64,000 nt of DNA from Clostridium sp. (GTDB lineage: Bacteria > Bacillota > Clostridia > Clostridiales > Clostridiaceae), in NCBI RefSeq assembly GCF_026168755.1, contig NZ_JAPFDR010000002.1, positions 86,144 through 150,143 on the forward strand, read 5' to 3'. The notes beneath the pieces were generated by a model. It was not told where the DNA came from and did not search any database. It worked only from the letters and a program-made list of their open reading frames with translations. Both the position numbers and the translations under genes were made by a program. Position 1 is the stretch's first letter, and the number at the start of each line of letters is the position of its first letter. Shown piece after piece: positions 45,126-53,659 of the stretch.

Positions 45126-45662
45126 TTATTTATTAAAACCTTGTTCTATTCGTGATAGCTTTCCTTCACAAGGATTTCCTATAGCTTCAAAGGACCATTT
45201 TCCATTTAGTTTAACTAAATCTGCAAAGTGAAAGACTCTAACCCCTTTTCCACTATCAGTAATATTATATTTACATAAATCAATATTAGTTTCTGAATTA
45301 ACCAATCTCACATAGGCCCCTCTTACTTGTGAAAAATCCTTCTTAGAAAAGGGATTAAATGAAAATATGTTAACATAAAAAGATATTTTCTCTACATTAT
45401 CCTTTAATTCAGAAAAATTCACAAAGATTATTTCATCATCCCCATCACCTTTTCCTGTCATGTTATCACCATTTAATCTAACTCCAGTTCCCTTTAAATT
45501 ACTAAAACTAACATGCTCTATTAACTTATTATTACTATCAAGTAAATAGGCATGAGAATCTAAATCCATTTTAGTATCCCAGCCTAATCCTACTTGTAAT
45601 AATCTTAAATCTGGATCTTTTTTAGATAAGTCAAGCAATGTTCCTTTTGTTAAATTTAACAT
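45126..45662 (-). CDS. TerD family protein
   Basis: A 178-residue protein of the TerD/TerE family with the diagnostic calcium-binding beta-sandwich motif: QVGLGWDTKMDLDSHAYLLD, MTGKGDGDDEIIFVNFSELK and IDLCKYNITDSGKGVRVFHF. The acidic clusters (DxDxHAYLLD and GDGDDE) are the Ca2+ ligands. TerD proteins appear in tellurium and stress-response loci, often in phage-defence or damage contexts, but no other ter genes are here. A lone TerD in clostridia is common. Confidence 0.88.
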   Translation of the reverse strand: MLNLTKGTLLDLSKKDPDLRLLQVGLGWDTKMDLDSHAYLLDSNNKLIEHVSFSNLKGTGVRLNGDNMTGKGDGDDEIIFVNFSELKDNVEKISFYVNIFSFNPFSKKDFSQVRGAYVRLVNSETNIDLCKYNITDSGKGVRVFHFADLVKLNGKWSFEAIGNPCEGKLSRIEQGFNK

Positions 45663-45790
45663 AAATATTCTCCTTTAAAAATAGTCTTAACCTTAAGTTT
45701 ATTTTTATTTTATCATATATTACAATATTATAAATTATTATCCATATAAAATAATTAAACTATTTTATATTACATAATATTTAAAATTTA

Positions 45791-45829
45791 AAATGAGGAC
45801 TCAAAAAATTAAATTTTGAATCCTCATTT
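45791..45829 (-). terminator. terminator of dus
   Basis: AAATGAGGA / TCCTCATTT extended by TCAAAA / TTTTGA with a single mismatch, eight-base loop, 22 bases past the dus stop. Confidence 0.75.
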
Positions 45830-45850
45830 ATTTATGCTTAATATTATTTA

Positions 45851-46813
45851 TTATTCATTAGTAAATAATCCAGCACCCCTTATAATTTCTTGCTCTTCAA
45901 ATAATCTTGAAACAGCCTCTCTATAATCTTTAGCTTTTTGTGCTTTCTTAATTTTTTTATAATATTTTTTATTATCCGTAAATATATGCGACATATATCC
46001 CCAAAGTTCTTTCATTCTATACATTGCATTTTTATCTTCATTTAAAAGAATTGTATAATTTTCAAAAATTTCATCATGAAATTCTTTTAAAACTTCTTTG
46101 CTAATAAAATTATTTTCTCTAATTTCACCAATTAATCCTGGATTGGCTAATACTCCTCTACCAAGCATTACTTTGTCTATTTCTGGAAACTCTTTTACTA
46201 TCTCATTATAATTTTCAGTAGTAAAAATATCTCCATTATAGCATATAGAGTTCTTACTTAAAGATAAGGCTTCTTTGAAGATTTTTAGATTTGGTGTATT
46301 CCCATAAAAATCCACCCTAGTTCTAGGATGAATTATTAATTCTTCAAGAGGATACTTATTATAAATTTCAATAAGATTATAGAATTCCTCTGGCATTTCT
46401 TTTCCTAATCTAGTTTTTATTGATATTTTCATATCTTTAATTTTATATATTTCATCTAAAAACTTATCTAATTCCTCTGGATATGCAAGAAATCCTGAAC
46501 CTCTTTTTTTTGAAACAACAGTTCCTGCTGGACATCCTAAATTTAAATTAATTTCATCATATCCTAATTGTTTTAATTTATTTGCAGTTAATATAAATCC
46601 CTCTGCATCATTAGTTAATATTTGTGGAACTATATTTAAACCTTCATTATTTTCTGGTAATAGATCTCTTAACTCTTTAGTTTTAAGACTTAAACTTTGA
46701 TTAGGAACAATAAAGGGCGTAAAGTATTTATCTATATTATGAAAGTATTTTTCATAAGCATTTCTGTATATGTGCCCTGTAATTCCTTCCATTGGTGCTA
46801 AATAATATTTCAT
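45851..46813 (-). CDS. dus: tRNA-dihydrouridine synthase
   Basis: A 320-residue Dus-family flavoenzyme that reduces uridine to dihydrouridine in tRNA. The barrel motifs are YYLAPMEGITGHIYRNAYEK, the catalytic Cys in INLNLGCPAGTVVSKKRGSG, IKTRLGKEMPEEF, the RNA-binding IIHPRTRVDFYG, and MLGRGVLANPGLIGEIRE at the FMN phosphate. The exact uridines modified cannot be read. The ATG at 46813 follows GAGGAGT. A 338-base gap before it holds the structured block described separately. Confidence 0.93.
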   Translation of the reverse strand: MKYYLAPMEGITGHIYRNAYEKYFHNIDKYFTPFIVPNQSLSLKTKELRDLLPENNEGLNIVPQILTNDAEGFILTANKLKQLGYDEINLNLGCPAGTVVSKKRGSGFLAYPEELDKFLDEIYKIKDMKISIKTRLGKEMPEEFYNLIEIYNKYPLEELIIHPRTRVDFYGNTPNLKIFKEALSLSKNSICYNGDIFTTENYNEIVKEFPEIDKVMLGRGVLANPGLIGEIRENNFISKEVLKEFHDEIFENYTILLNEDKNAMYRMKELWGYMSHIFTDNKKYYKKIKKAQKAKDYREAVSRLFEEQEIIRGAGLFTNE

Positions 46814-46900
46814 GTAATTACTCCTCGTTTGTAAATATTCTAAAAAATATTATATCAGCCAAACCCTTTATAATCCACCTTTATCTAAATTGTTCGTTAG

Positions 46901-46991
46901 AGCTTGAATGCCGTGATGCCGAAAAAATTGATTATATTATCGGAAGGAAGATTATATAATCAATTTTTTCTCTATCACTGGCTTTAAAGCT
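46901..46991. other. long imperfect hairpin, part of unexplained structured block
   Basis: GAAAAAATTGATTATAT (46921-46937) pairs perfectly with ATATAATCAATTTTTTC (46954-46970), 17 pairs, with loop TATCGGAAGGAAGATT. Outside it, GTGAT/ATCAC and GCC/GGC also pair, with AGCTT at 46901 and AAGCT at 46987. It is non-coding and lies between dus and the MerR gene. It might be a terminator or part of an ncRNA; strand is unclear. Confidence 0.55.
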
Positions 46992-47007
46992 GAAAGATAC
47001 AATTTTC

Positions 47008-47140
47008 TGTGTAATCACCTTAAAATTTAATCTTTCTTGGAGTAAAAACTGCGTTAAGAAGCGGAGGGAATGAAATGACTTTCGAAGCTTTAGCAGTTTT
47101 TACGGAAAGAAAGATATAAATTCTTAACGCAAATTACACA
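47008..47140. ncRNA. candidate structured RNA with crossing (pseudoknot-like) complementary segments
   Basis: Four perfect inverted repeats share 133 bases. TGTGTAAT (47008) pairs with ATTACACA (47133). ATCTTTCTT (47030) pairs with AAGAAAGAT (47107). TAAAAACTGC (47043) pairs with GCAGTTTTTA (47093). GCGTTAAGAA (47051) pairs with TTCTTAACGC (47121). The first three nest in a long stem; the fourth crosses the second and third, so it must form a pseudoknot or an alternative fold. This is far more than chance for such a short stretch. It starts 11 bases past the MerR stop. I match it to no known riboswitch or ribozyme family. Confidence 0.5.
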
Positions 47141-47151
47141 ATTCCTGGAGG

Positions 47152-47907
47152 TTATATCATTAATTTTTCGGCTTCACGTGACGAACAATAGAATTCAATT
47201 GCTTTTGCCATGAACTCTGCAGTTCCTCTTCCATATTTATCTATATTTTCTTTAAATCTTTCATCTCCTATATACATTAAACCTAAGGAACTTAAAATTT
47301 CAGTTGTACAATTATAGAAATTTGAGGTTATATATGCTCTCCATTTTTCAACTAATCTTTGTGCAATATGACTATTTGGATCTTCATTCCTATTATCAGC
47401 AAACTCTTTTAATATTTCTACCATTTCTTCATTAATTGCATTCCATGAATTTTTATTATAATTACTTGTCTTTTTCTCATACTCTTTATATGCATCAGTA
47501 TTGCCCCAACGATTTTTAACTTCCTCTGAGTACTTTCTTTTATTTTCTTCTATTTTACTATTATCAAACTCTTTAAAACTCATATCATTATCTCCTTTTA
47601 TTGTTTTACTTATTAGGTCAATTAACCCATCAATTCTCTTCCTTTTTTCCATAAGCAATTCTTTATGCTTATTTAATGCTTCATTTTTATTATAGTTAGG
47701 ATTTGTCATTATTTCTTTTATTTCATTTAACGGGAAATCTAATTCTCTAAAAAATAATATTTGCTGCAAGGTTTCTAAATCTTTATTGGAATATACTCTA
47801 TATCCAGCTTCAGTAGTATCACTTGGCTTTAAAAGTCCAATTTCATCATAATAATGAAGCGTTCTTACTGTAACCCCACTTAACTTCGCTACTTGACTTA
47901 TTTTCAT
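47152..47907 (-). CDS. MerR family regulator (TipAL-type C-terminal domain)
   Basis: A 251-residue regulator. The N-terminal MerR helix-turn-helix is KISQVAKLSGVTVRTLHYYD and EIGLLKPSDTTEAGYRVYSN, followed by a coiled-coil dimer helix and a C-terminal TipAS-like antibiotic-recognition domain from about residue 140 (KNSWNAINEEMVEILKEFAD, then MAKAIEFYCSSREAEKLMI). Proteins of this type activate multidrug or their own promoters when an antibiotic is bound. Its own promoter has the tell-tale 19-base spacer with a palindrome between -35 and -10, indicating self-activation. Confidence 0.9.
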   Translation of the reverse strand: MKISQVAKLSGVTVRTLHYYDEIGLLKPSDTTEAGYRVYSNKDLETLQQILFFRELDFPLNEIKEIMTNPNYNKNEALNKHKELLMEKRKRIDGLIDLISKTIKGDNDMSFKEFDNSKIEENKRKYSEEVKNRWGNTDAYKEYEKKTSNYNKNSWNAINEEMVEILKEFADNRNEDPNSHIAQRLVEKWRAYITSNFYNCTTEILSSLGLMYIGDERFKENIDKYGRGTAEFMAKAIEFYCSSREAEKLMI

Positions 47908-47995
47908 TTTTCAATCCATCCTTTTTCTTATAAATTAATTGGTACCTTTAATTTACTTGTTATAACTATGACTTGTTTTCCTTACTACACATCTA

Positions 47996-48026
47996 ACTAT
48001 AATCTATAACGTAACGTTATAGTCAA
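47996..48026 (-). promoter_or_regulatory. MerR-type promoter with 19-base spacer
   Basis: Minus strand TTGACT (48021-48026), exactly 19 bases, TATAGT (47996-48001). The near-perfect palindrome CTATAACGT-A-ACGTTATAG (48004-48022) fills the spacer, the classic MerR architecture in which the activator twists the DNA. It is upstream of the merR gene itself. Confidence 0.85.
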
Positions 48027-48206
48027 TATAAAATCTTTCAAAATAATATTTTTATTTTCTTTGATATCTTAAATTAAGAATTTTATAATTTATTAATTAC
48101 TATCTATTTCATTCTTGCAGAGGTCTCTATAGAACATTATACTTATAATTAGTAACATATTTTGCTATATACTAATAAATACAATTTATTGATGAAAGGA
48201 TTATAT

Positions 48207-49613
48207 ATGAGAAAAAAGGATATATTAGAGCTAAAAAAACGTTTTAAAAAAGACCACTGTACCTTTACAAAAATGTGTGGTTGTTACGTTAATGGCGAAA
48301 AAAATATTTTATTAAAATTCAGAGAAACATTTTTAAATTTGGAAGAGGATGATTATTTTAAATACTTAGAAATTGCTAAAAAGGTTTTATCTGGAACTAT
48401 TGGTAACAACATCTTAGAGCTTAACTTTGAACTTAACGAAGAGCATATAAATGAAAAACAACTTTCTTTTATGAAACTAAAAAATAGTGGATTAAAAGAT
48501 GACACTTTACTTGATGAATTCTACAATTCAATTATAGAAAATTATGATTATACTGGTAATTTCCTAATACTTATATTCCACGATGCTTACGATGTTATTA
48601 CTAAGACTAAAGATAATGCAAAATTAGATGAATCTGAAGAAGTATATGAATATATTCTTTGTGCAATATGTCCTGTTGAACTATCTAAAGCTGGACTTAG
48701 ATACTTTGAGGAAGAAAATTCAATTAAATCACGTACAAGAGATTGGGTTGTTGAGGCACCAAGTAATGGATTTGTATTTCCTGCCTTTATAAATCGTAGT
48801 TCAGATGTTAATTCTATTATGTATTATACAAAAAATGCAAAAGATACACATCCTGAGCTAATGGAAAATGCTTTAGGATGTCCAACAAAACAAACTCATA
48901 CAGAACAAAAAGAAGCATTTAATGATATTATTCGTGGTGCTCTTGGTCCTGATGAAAAGAAATCTGATCATTTCTTTATGGAAATTCAAGAAAGCCTAAA
49001 CAATAAAATTGAGGAACATAATAGTATTTATGAAGAATCTGATGTACCAATAGTTTTAACTAATGATGTCGTTCAAGAAATATTATCTTTAAGTGGGGTT
49101 CCTGAAGAAATTACTACTAAAATAGAAAAATCATATACAGAAAACTTTGGCGATACCCCTCCTGTAGCAGAAATATTAATAGATAACAAAGCACTTGCCG
49201 CAAAAGCTCAAAAGAAAAAAGAAGAAATGCTTGAAAGACAAGTAAAAATACTTGAAAGTAAACTTGAAAGAGTATCTCAAGCCTCTTCACCAAATTCAGA
49301 AAATGAAAAAACTTCATTAGAATTAGAAAATGAAGCTGCTATAGAAGTAGATTCTTCTAATATTACCTCAGAAGATGTTAGTAATTCTATATCTCAAGAT
49401 AATTTAGATACTAATAAAGAAGTGTCTGAAAATTCAGGTGAAAATATAGATGATTCTACTAGTACAAATGAAGATTATGATATTGTACTAAAAGTAAAAC
49501 CTGAAAAGGTACCTCAAATTAAATCTCAAATAATTGATGGTAAAAAATATCTTGTTATTCCTATTGATGAAAATGAACAAACTACTGTAAATGGAATTGA
49601 TAGCTTAGTTTAA
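48207..49613 (+). CDS. DUF4317 domain protein
   Basis: A protein of about 468 residues that I recognise as DUF4317: MRKKDILELKKRFKKDHCTF and TKMCGCYVNGEKNILLKFRE at the start, EYILCAICPVELSKAGLRYF in the middle, and GFVFPAFINRSSDVNSIMYY. Common in Clostridia and Lachnospiraceae and of unknown function. The second half from about 300 on has a Lys/Glu coiled coil and a low-complexity acidic Ser/Asn/Glu tail, ending with a short ordered segment. I start at ATG 48207, six bases after AAAGGA; an earlier in-frame ATG has no such site. Confidence 0.78.
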   Translation: MRKKDILELKKRFKKDHCTFTKMCGCYVNGEKNILLKFRETFLNLEEDDYFKYLEIAKKVLSGTIGNNILELNFELNEEHINEKQLSFMKLKNSGLKDDTLLDEFYNSIIENYDYTGNFLILIFHDAYDVITKTKDNAKLDESEEVYEYILCAICPVELSKAGLRYFEEENSIKSRTRDWVVEAPSNGFVFPAFINRSSDVNSIMYYTKNAKDTHPELMENALGCPTKQTHTEQKEAFNDIIRGALGPDEKKSDHFFMEIQESLNNKIEEHNSIYEESDVPIVLTNDVVQEILSLSGVPEEITTKIEKSYTENFGDTPPVAEILIDNKALAAKAQKKKEEMLERQVKILESKLERVSQASSPNSENEKTSLELENEAAIEVDSSNITSEDVSNSISQDNLDTNKEVSENSGENIDDSTSTNEDYDIVLKVKPEKVPQIKSQIIDGKKYLVIPIDENEQTTVNGIDSLV

Positions 49614-49625
49614 TAGTATCTAATA

Positions 49626-49670
49626 ATTAAAATGGTATGTATCAAAAATTATGACATATACCATTTTAAT
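49626..49670. terminator. terminator between DUF4317 and MgtC genes
   Basis: ATTAAAATGGTAT pairs with ATACCATTTTAAT, with AT-rich extra pairs and a loop of about 17. It lies between two convergent stops and can serve both strands. Confidence 0.65.
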
Positions 49671-49674
49671 ATAT

Positions 49675-50376
49675 TTAATGTTCTATTAAATCTACCTTTT
49701 CAACTTCATTTATACACATTATATCTGTTAATATATCGCTAATATCAAGTTCATCATCAAGATTTATTTTAAATCTAAGTCTAACACCTTCACCATTAGA
49801 CCTCTTTTGCATTTCAATAGATACAATATCTCCTCCAGCATTTCTTATCATGTCTTTTATAGCTTCAACTGTTACTGATATATTCTCACTTATTCTAACC
49901 TCTATATGGGCATGTGAATTTCTAGATATAGTAATTAAATTTTTTATTCTAAATATATCATTTAAAAATGCATATGCAACAAGAGTAACAAGTATCGAAG
50001 CAAGATATATACCCGCTCCTACGGCTAGACCTATTATGGCTACTAAACATATAGATGCTGCTGTAGTTAAACCTTTTACACTTCTTTTATCTTTTAATAT
50101 TGTTCCTGCCCCTAAAAAACCTATACCCGAAATATATTGTCCAGCTAATCTGAAGACATCATTATCTCCACCATTAATACGATAATATTCTAAAGATGTT
50201 ATTTGAATTAACAATCCTACAAGCCCCACCATAACATGAGTTCTTATTCCTACTACCATTCCTTTTTTCTCTCTATTATATCCTATTGCTCCTACAAGAA
50301 TTACACATACAATTATCTTAAATATAATAACTGTTGATACTTTAAATGTTTCACTATTAATAAACTCACGTATCAT
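49675..50376 (-). CDS. MgtC/SapB family membrane protein
   Basis: A 233-residue protein with four or five N-terminal membrane helices and the MgtC hallmark VILVGAIGYNREKKGMVVGI, RTHVMVGLVGLLIQIT and YISGIGFLGAGTILKDKRSV, followed by GLTTAASICLVAIIGLAVGA. The C-terminal 80 residues form an ACT-like cytosolic domain (SVTVEAIKDMIRNAGGDIVS). MgtC proteins affect magnesium homeostasis and ATP synthase; here the exact role is open. ATG 50376 follows GGAGGGG. Confidence 0.9.
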   Translation of the reverse strand: MIREFINSETFKVSTVIIFKIIVCVILVGAIGYNREKKGMVVGIRTHVMVGLVGLLIQITSLEYYRINGGDNDVFRLAGQYISGIGFLGAGTILKDKRSVKGLTTAASICLVAIIGLAVGAGIYLASILVTLVAYAFLNDIFRIKNLITISRNSHAHIEVRISENISVTVEAIKDMIRNAGGDIVSIEMQKRSNGEGVRLRFKINLDDELDISDILTDIMCINEVEKVDLIEH

Positions 50377-50546
50377 AAAATATTCCCCTCCAAAAACCCA
50401 ATAAAAAAACTATATTTTTATAATTTATTATATGTAATATAAATAGATAAAAAACACCTTATATCCCTAATTTTATTTAATGAACACTTAAATATATTAT
50501 TTCATAAACTAATATATTTAATAATGGGAAAAGAGAGAAATTATTT

Positions 50547-51059
50547 ATGCAATTTAATAATATCCTAAAAAATATATATCGCAATATTATTTTTTCAAAA
50601 TCTGTACTATCTCATAAATTTAGAATTCCTTCAAACTATAATAATACCTCCACAGAATTTGTAAATAATAATAATTTATCTAGCACTACTAAATATCTTA
50701 TTTGGGTAGATACTAATAATTTTCAAGTAAATATTTTTTCTGGATCTAAAAATAAATGGAAATTAGTAAAAAACTATATTTGCTCTATTGGAAAACCCTC
50801 TACACCTACGCCATTAGGGACATTTAAAGTTGGCGCTAAAGGATTTTCATTTGGTGAAAACCATGGGTATATTTGTTATTATTATACACAATTTAAAGGG
50901 AATTATCTTTTCCATTCAATTATATATAACCTAGATAATACAGTTAGAGATGGTCGCCTTGGATATAAAATTAGTAATGGCTGTGTTAGACTTGCTAAAG
51001 TAAATGCTAAATGGATTTATGATAATATTTCATATGGAACTACCGTTTTTATAAATTAA
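50547..51059 (+). CDS. L,D-transpeptidase (YkuD domain)
   Basis: A 170-residue protein whose second half is a YkuD domain: IWVDTNNFQVNIFSGSKNKW, SIGKPSTPTPLGTFKVG, the conserved His in YLFHSIIYNLD, and the catalytic SNGCVRLAKVNAKWIYDNI. These enzymes make 3-3 cross-links or attach proteins in peptidoglycan. The N-terminus is basic with a weakly hydrophobic stretch and no clear signal peptide, so the export route is uncertain. A GAGAGAAATT ribosome site is moderate. Followed by a good terminator. Confidence 0.85.
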   Translation: MQFNNILKNIYRNIIFSKSVLSHKFRIPSNYNNTSTEFVNNNNLSSTTKYLIWVDTNNFQVNIFSGSKNKWKLVKNYICSIGKPSTPTPLGTFKVGAKGFSFGENHGYICYYYTQFKGNYLFHSIIYNLDNTVRDGRLGYKISNGCVRLAKVNAKWIYDNISYGTTVFIN

Positions 51060-51103
51060 AGAATGAATCATTAAAGTTGAGAATCAATAATAAAACTATA
51101 TTT

Positions 51104-51135
51104 AGCTGTATTCTCCATATTTTTAGAATACAGCT
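51104..51135 (+). terminator. terminator after the L,D-transpeptidase
   Basis: AGCTGTATTCT / AGAATACAGCT with a ten-base loop, T-rich tail. Confidence 0.7.
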
Positions 51136-51288
51136 CATTTTCATACTAATTAATAATTATATTTTAATACCTTCACTTATTATCATTCTAAATCTTTTGG
51201 ACATTTGTCCTTAATTTTTTCTCCTACCTCTTTCTTAAAATAATTAATATGTTATAATTACTTTACTTAACTAATAAGGAGACTTGCA

Positions 51289-51460
51289 ATGAACAACTTA
51301 CCTTATTTTTTTAATACTTTTTCTAATTATATAAAATATGATATATAATAAAGGTTCTATTAAGGTAAAAGATATAAATAAACTTGTTGATATAAATTTC
51401 TCCTCTAATAGTAATAATAACTTAGTACATATTTTTAATAATAATTCAGGAGGCAAATAA
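51289..51460 (+). pseudogene. frameshifted short reading frame before cdd
   Basis: An AAGGAGA ribosome site precedes ATG 51289, which reads MNNLPYFFNTFSNYIKYDI and stops at 51348. An overlapping frame from ATG 51338 continues MIYNKGSIKVKDINKLVDIN and ends NSGGK with its TAA sharing a base with the cdd ATG (TAATG). A single frameshift would join them into a protein of about 59 residues. It may be a broken small gene, a leader peptide pair coupled to cdd, or programmed frameshifting. I cannot decide from sequence alone. Confidence 0.35.
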
Positions 51461-51882
51461 TGATAGATAAGAAATTATTAATAGAAAAAGCATTCGATGC
51501 TCAAAAATATTGTTATACACCATACTCAAACTTTAATGTAGGTGCAGCTTTACTTTGTGAAAACGGTGAAATTTATCAAGGATGTAATATAGAAAATGCC
51601 GCATATACACCAACAAACTGCGCTGAAAGAACAGCTTTCTTTAAGGCAATTTCTGAAGGTCAAAAGAACTTCACTGCTATTGCAATCGTAGGAAATAAAT
51701 CTGGAATAAAGCCTGGTGATGGAGATTTTTGCGCTCCTTGCGCTGTATGCAGACAAGTAATGGCTGAGTTTTGTGATTTAAAAACTTTTAAAGTAATAAT
51801 CGCTAAAAGTACTGAAGAATATTTAGAATATACATTAGATGAACTTTTACCATTAGCATTTACAGGTAAAAATTTAGAGTAA
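51460..51882 (+). CDS. cdd: cytidine deaminase
   Basis: A 140-residue zinc deaminase that converts cytidine and deoxycytidine to the uridine forms. Motifs are YCYTPYSNFNVGAALLCENG, the zinc His/Cys replaced form CNIENAAYTPTNCAERTAFF (with the catalytic Glu), and PCAVCRQVMAEFC with two zinc cysteines. Starts at ATG 51460, nine bases after AGGAGG and overlapping the stop of the short frame above. A 22-pair hairpin follows its stop. Confidence 0.95.
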   Translation: MIDKKLLIEKAFDAQKYCYTPYSNFNVGAALLCENGEIYQGCNIENAAYTPTNCAERTAFFKAISEGQKNFTAIAIVGNKSGIKPGDGDFCAPCAVCRQVMAEFCDLKTFKVIIAKSTEEYLEYTLDELLPLAFTGKNLE

Positions 51883-51928
51883 ACTATTAAAAGCTATTGA
51901 TTTTCTAATCAATAGCTTTTAATAGTTT
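51881..51928. terminator. bidirectional terminator with 22-bp stem
   Basis: Bases 51881-51902 pair perfectly with 51907-51928 (ends AAACTATTAAAAGC / GCTTTTAATAGTTT), loop TTCT. It serves the converging cdd and the minus-strand membrane gene. Confidence 0.9.
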
Positions 51929-51929
51929 A

Positions 51930-52478
51930 CTAAGCTTCTTTTAATAAATTATGCATTTTTCTAACTAACATTATAATCAACAATCTTAAAGCTAATGCTA
52001 AAACTACTATACATCCCCCTATTACTTCTGAATAAAATATCATATTTATAGTATTTACAACTGTAATTATAGAAGCTATTATTATATACATACTTATTTT
52101 ATTATTGTAGTTTTCATATAAATTATCATTTTTTATCTTTAATATTTCATTATTACTAACTAATAGTTTATATATCATAATTATTTCTACTATATTAAAT
52201 ACGTTCATCCATATAATATTAAAATATATATTATTTATCATTTCTGAACCTATTGAAAAATTTATAACTAATCTTATAAAAGCCATAAATATTAATATAG
52301 AAGCACAATTAGCTGATTGTTTTAATGACTCTAATTTATACTCATCTAGCAACTCTTTTATTCCGAAATATATAACCATATAGCTAATAAAATCCGGTAG
52401 AAGCTTAATACTCCCCAAATTTATATGAAATATTAAAAATATAAATCCCCAAAATATTTTATTATATCCTGAACTCAT
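51930..52478 (-). CDS. integral membrane protein of unknown function
   Basis: A 182-residue protein with five hydrophobic segments (for example KIFWGFIFLIFHINLGSIKL, CASILIFMAFIRLVINFSIG and ISMYIIIASIITVVNTINMI). It starts two bases after the end of the gene at 52481, and the two are clearly co-transcribed on the minus strand. I do not recognise the family. The layout of a polytopic protein plus a membrane-anchored extracytoplasmic protein suggests one sensory or secretion unit. Confidence 0.6.
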   Translation of the reverse strand: MSSGYNKIFWGFIFLIFHINLGSIKLLPDFISYMVIYFGIKELLDEYKLESLKQSANCASILIFMAFIRLVINFSIGSEMINNIYFNIIWMNVFNIVEIIMIYKLLVSNNEILKIKNDNLYENYNNKISMYIIIASIITVVNTINMIFYSEVIGGCIVVLALALRLLIIMLVRKMHNLLKEA

Positions 52479-52480
52479 TT

Positions 52481-53401
52481 CTATAACTCCCCTCTTGCCT
52501 TTAAATATTTATATATTCCATAGGAATTATAAAACGAATCATAATTTCTAACATTAAAGCTTTCCATATTGTTATACCTATAAGTATATTCATCATTATA
52601 CTCATTTATAAAGTGTATGTTAGGACTTATGTTATACAGCGTATAATTTTTTAAAATATCATCACTTCCATTATATTTTGATGTTATTGTTATTATTGAA
52701 TTTTCTTTTATAGTTTGTCCTTTTTCATAATTTATTTCATTAACACCATTAAACTCTGTATAAGTAATATTAAAATCAAATATTTCCGAAGCTTCTTCAA
52801 ATAAAGATGATTCTATACTTTCTATTTTCACATTTTCTTTTACCCTAAATGTGGTTGATGATGTTCCCTCACTAGAACTAGCATAGCTAATCCCCTCTAA
52901 TGCTACTGGTCTTTTCCTACCTTTATATAATACTATCTTCCCTAAATCTATATCCATATTTGATCCATCATTAAATTCTACTGTTGCATTAGTTAATATA
53001 ATTTCTTTTTTGCTATCATCATATTTAAGTTCTGGACATGTTACATATACTGTATGAAGTCCATACCTTCCAAATTCATTTACATTTAGGTTTTTCCCCT
53101 CATAAAACCTCATTCCATAATCTTGATTTTGTTCTGTTGCAAAAAAATATGTATCTGGTAATTCCTTAAATGTTATTCCTGTAACATATTTATTATCATC
53201 CACATTTGAAATATACTGTAAAATTAAAGAGCCTTCTTCTAATGAATATGTGCCTTCATATTCACTAACAGCTATTTCGTAATAATTTTTTAAAAACACT
53301 TGATTGTCTATTCTTAATTTGCTAATTGATATTATAGATATTATTAGCGTTAACACCATAACTATAATTGATATTCTTAGTATTTTATTATGATTATCCA
53401 T
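52481..53401 (-). CDS. membrane-anchored extracytoplasmic protein of unknown function
   Basis: A 306-residue protein with one N-terminal membrane helix (ILRISIIVMVLTLIISIISIS) and a large outer part rich in beta strands and aromatic residues (EYEGTYSLEEGSLILQYISN, YGMRFYEGKNLNVNEFGRYG and FEEASEIFDFNITYTEFNGV). No lipobox or catalytic motif is apparent. Partner of the downstream membrane protein. Family not recognised; a solute- or polymer-sensing domain would be a guess. Confidence 0.6.
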   Translation of the reverse strand: MDNHNKILRISIIVMVLTLIISIISISKLRIDNQVFLKNYYEIAVSEYEGTYSLEEGSLILQYISNVDDNKYVTGITFKELPDTYFFATEQNQDYGMRFYEGKNLNVNEFGRYGLHTVYVTCPELKYDDSKKEIILTNATVEFNDGSNMDIDLGKIVLYKGRKRPVALEGISYASSSEGTSSTTFRVKENVKIESIESSLFEEASEIFDFNITYTEFNGVNEINYEKGQTIKENSIITITSKYNGSDDILKNYTLYNISPNIHFINEYNDEYTYRYNNMESFNVRNYDSFYNSYGIYKYLKARGEL

Positions 53402-53659
53402 CGCTCCACCTAATTATTCCTTTTTATATATTATATACCATACAATTATTTTAATAAACAAAAAAGTTATTAGTAATTATCTTTAATTTACTACTAATAA
53501 GTATTTATTTTATGAACGATAATATTGTTCTATAAATACCTTATTGTTTCTAGGTATATTTTCCAGTAATTCATTATAACTAAAGAAAGATATTTTTCTA
53601 ATTTAGGGCATAATATATAGGTCATTTCATTAATATTTATATCTTTAAGGTGGATTTAT

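Noticed and set aside
46901..47140. The structured block as a group II intron or cobalamin riboswitch
   Set aside because: It lacks domain V and GUGYG features of group II introns and the conserved GCCACTG core of cobalamin aptamers, and is too short for an intron.
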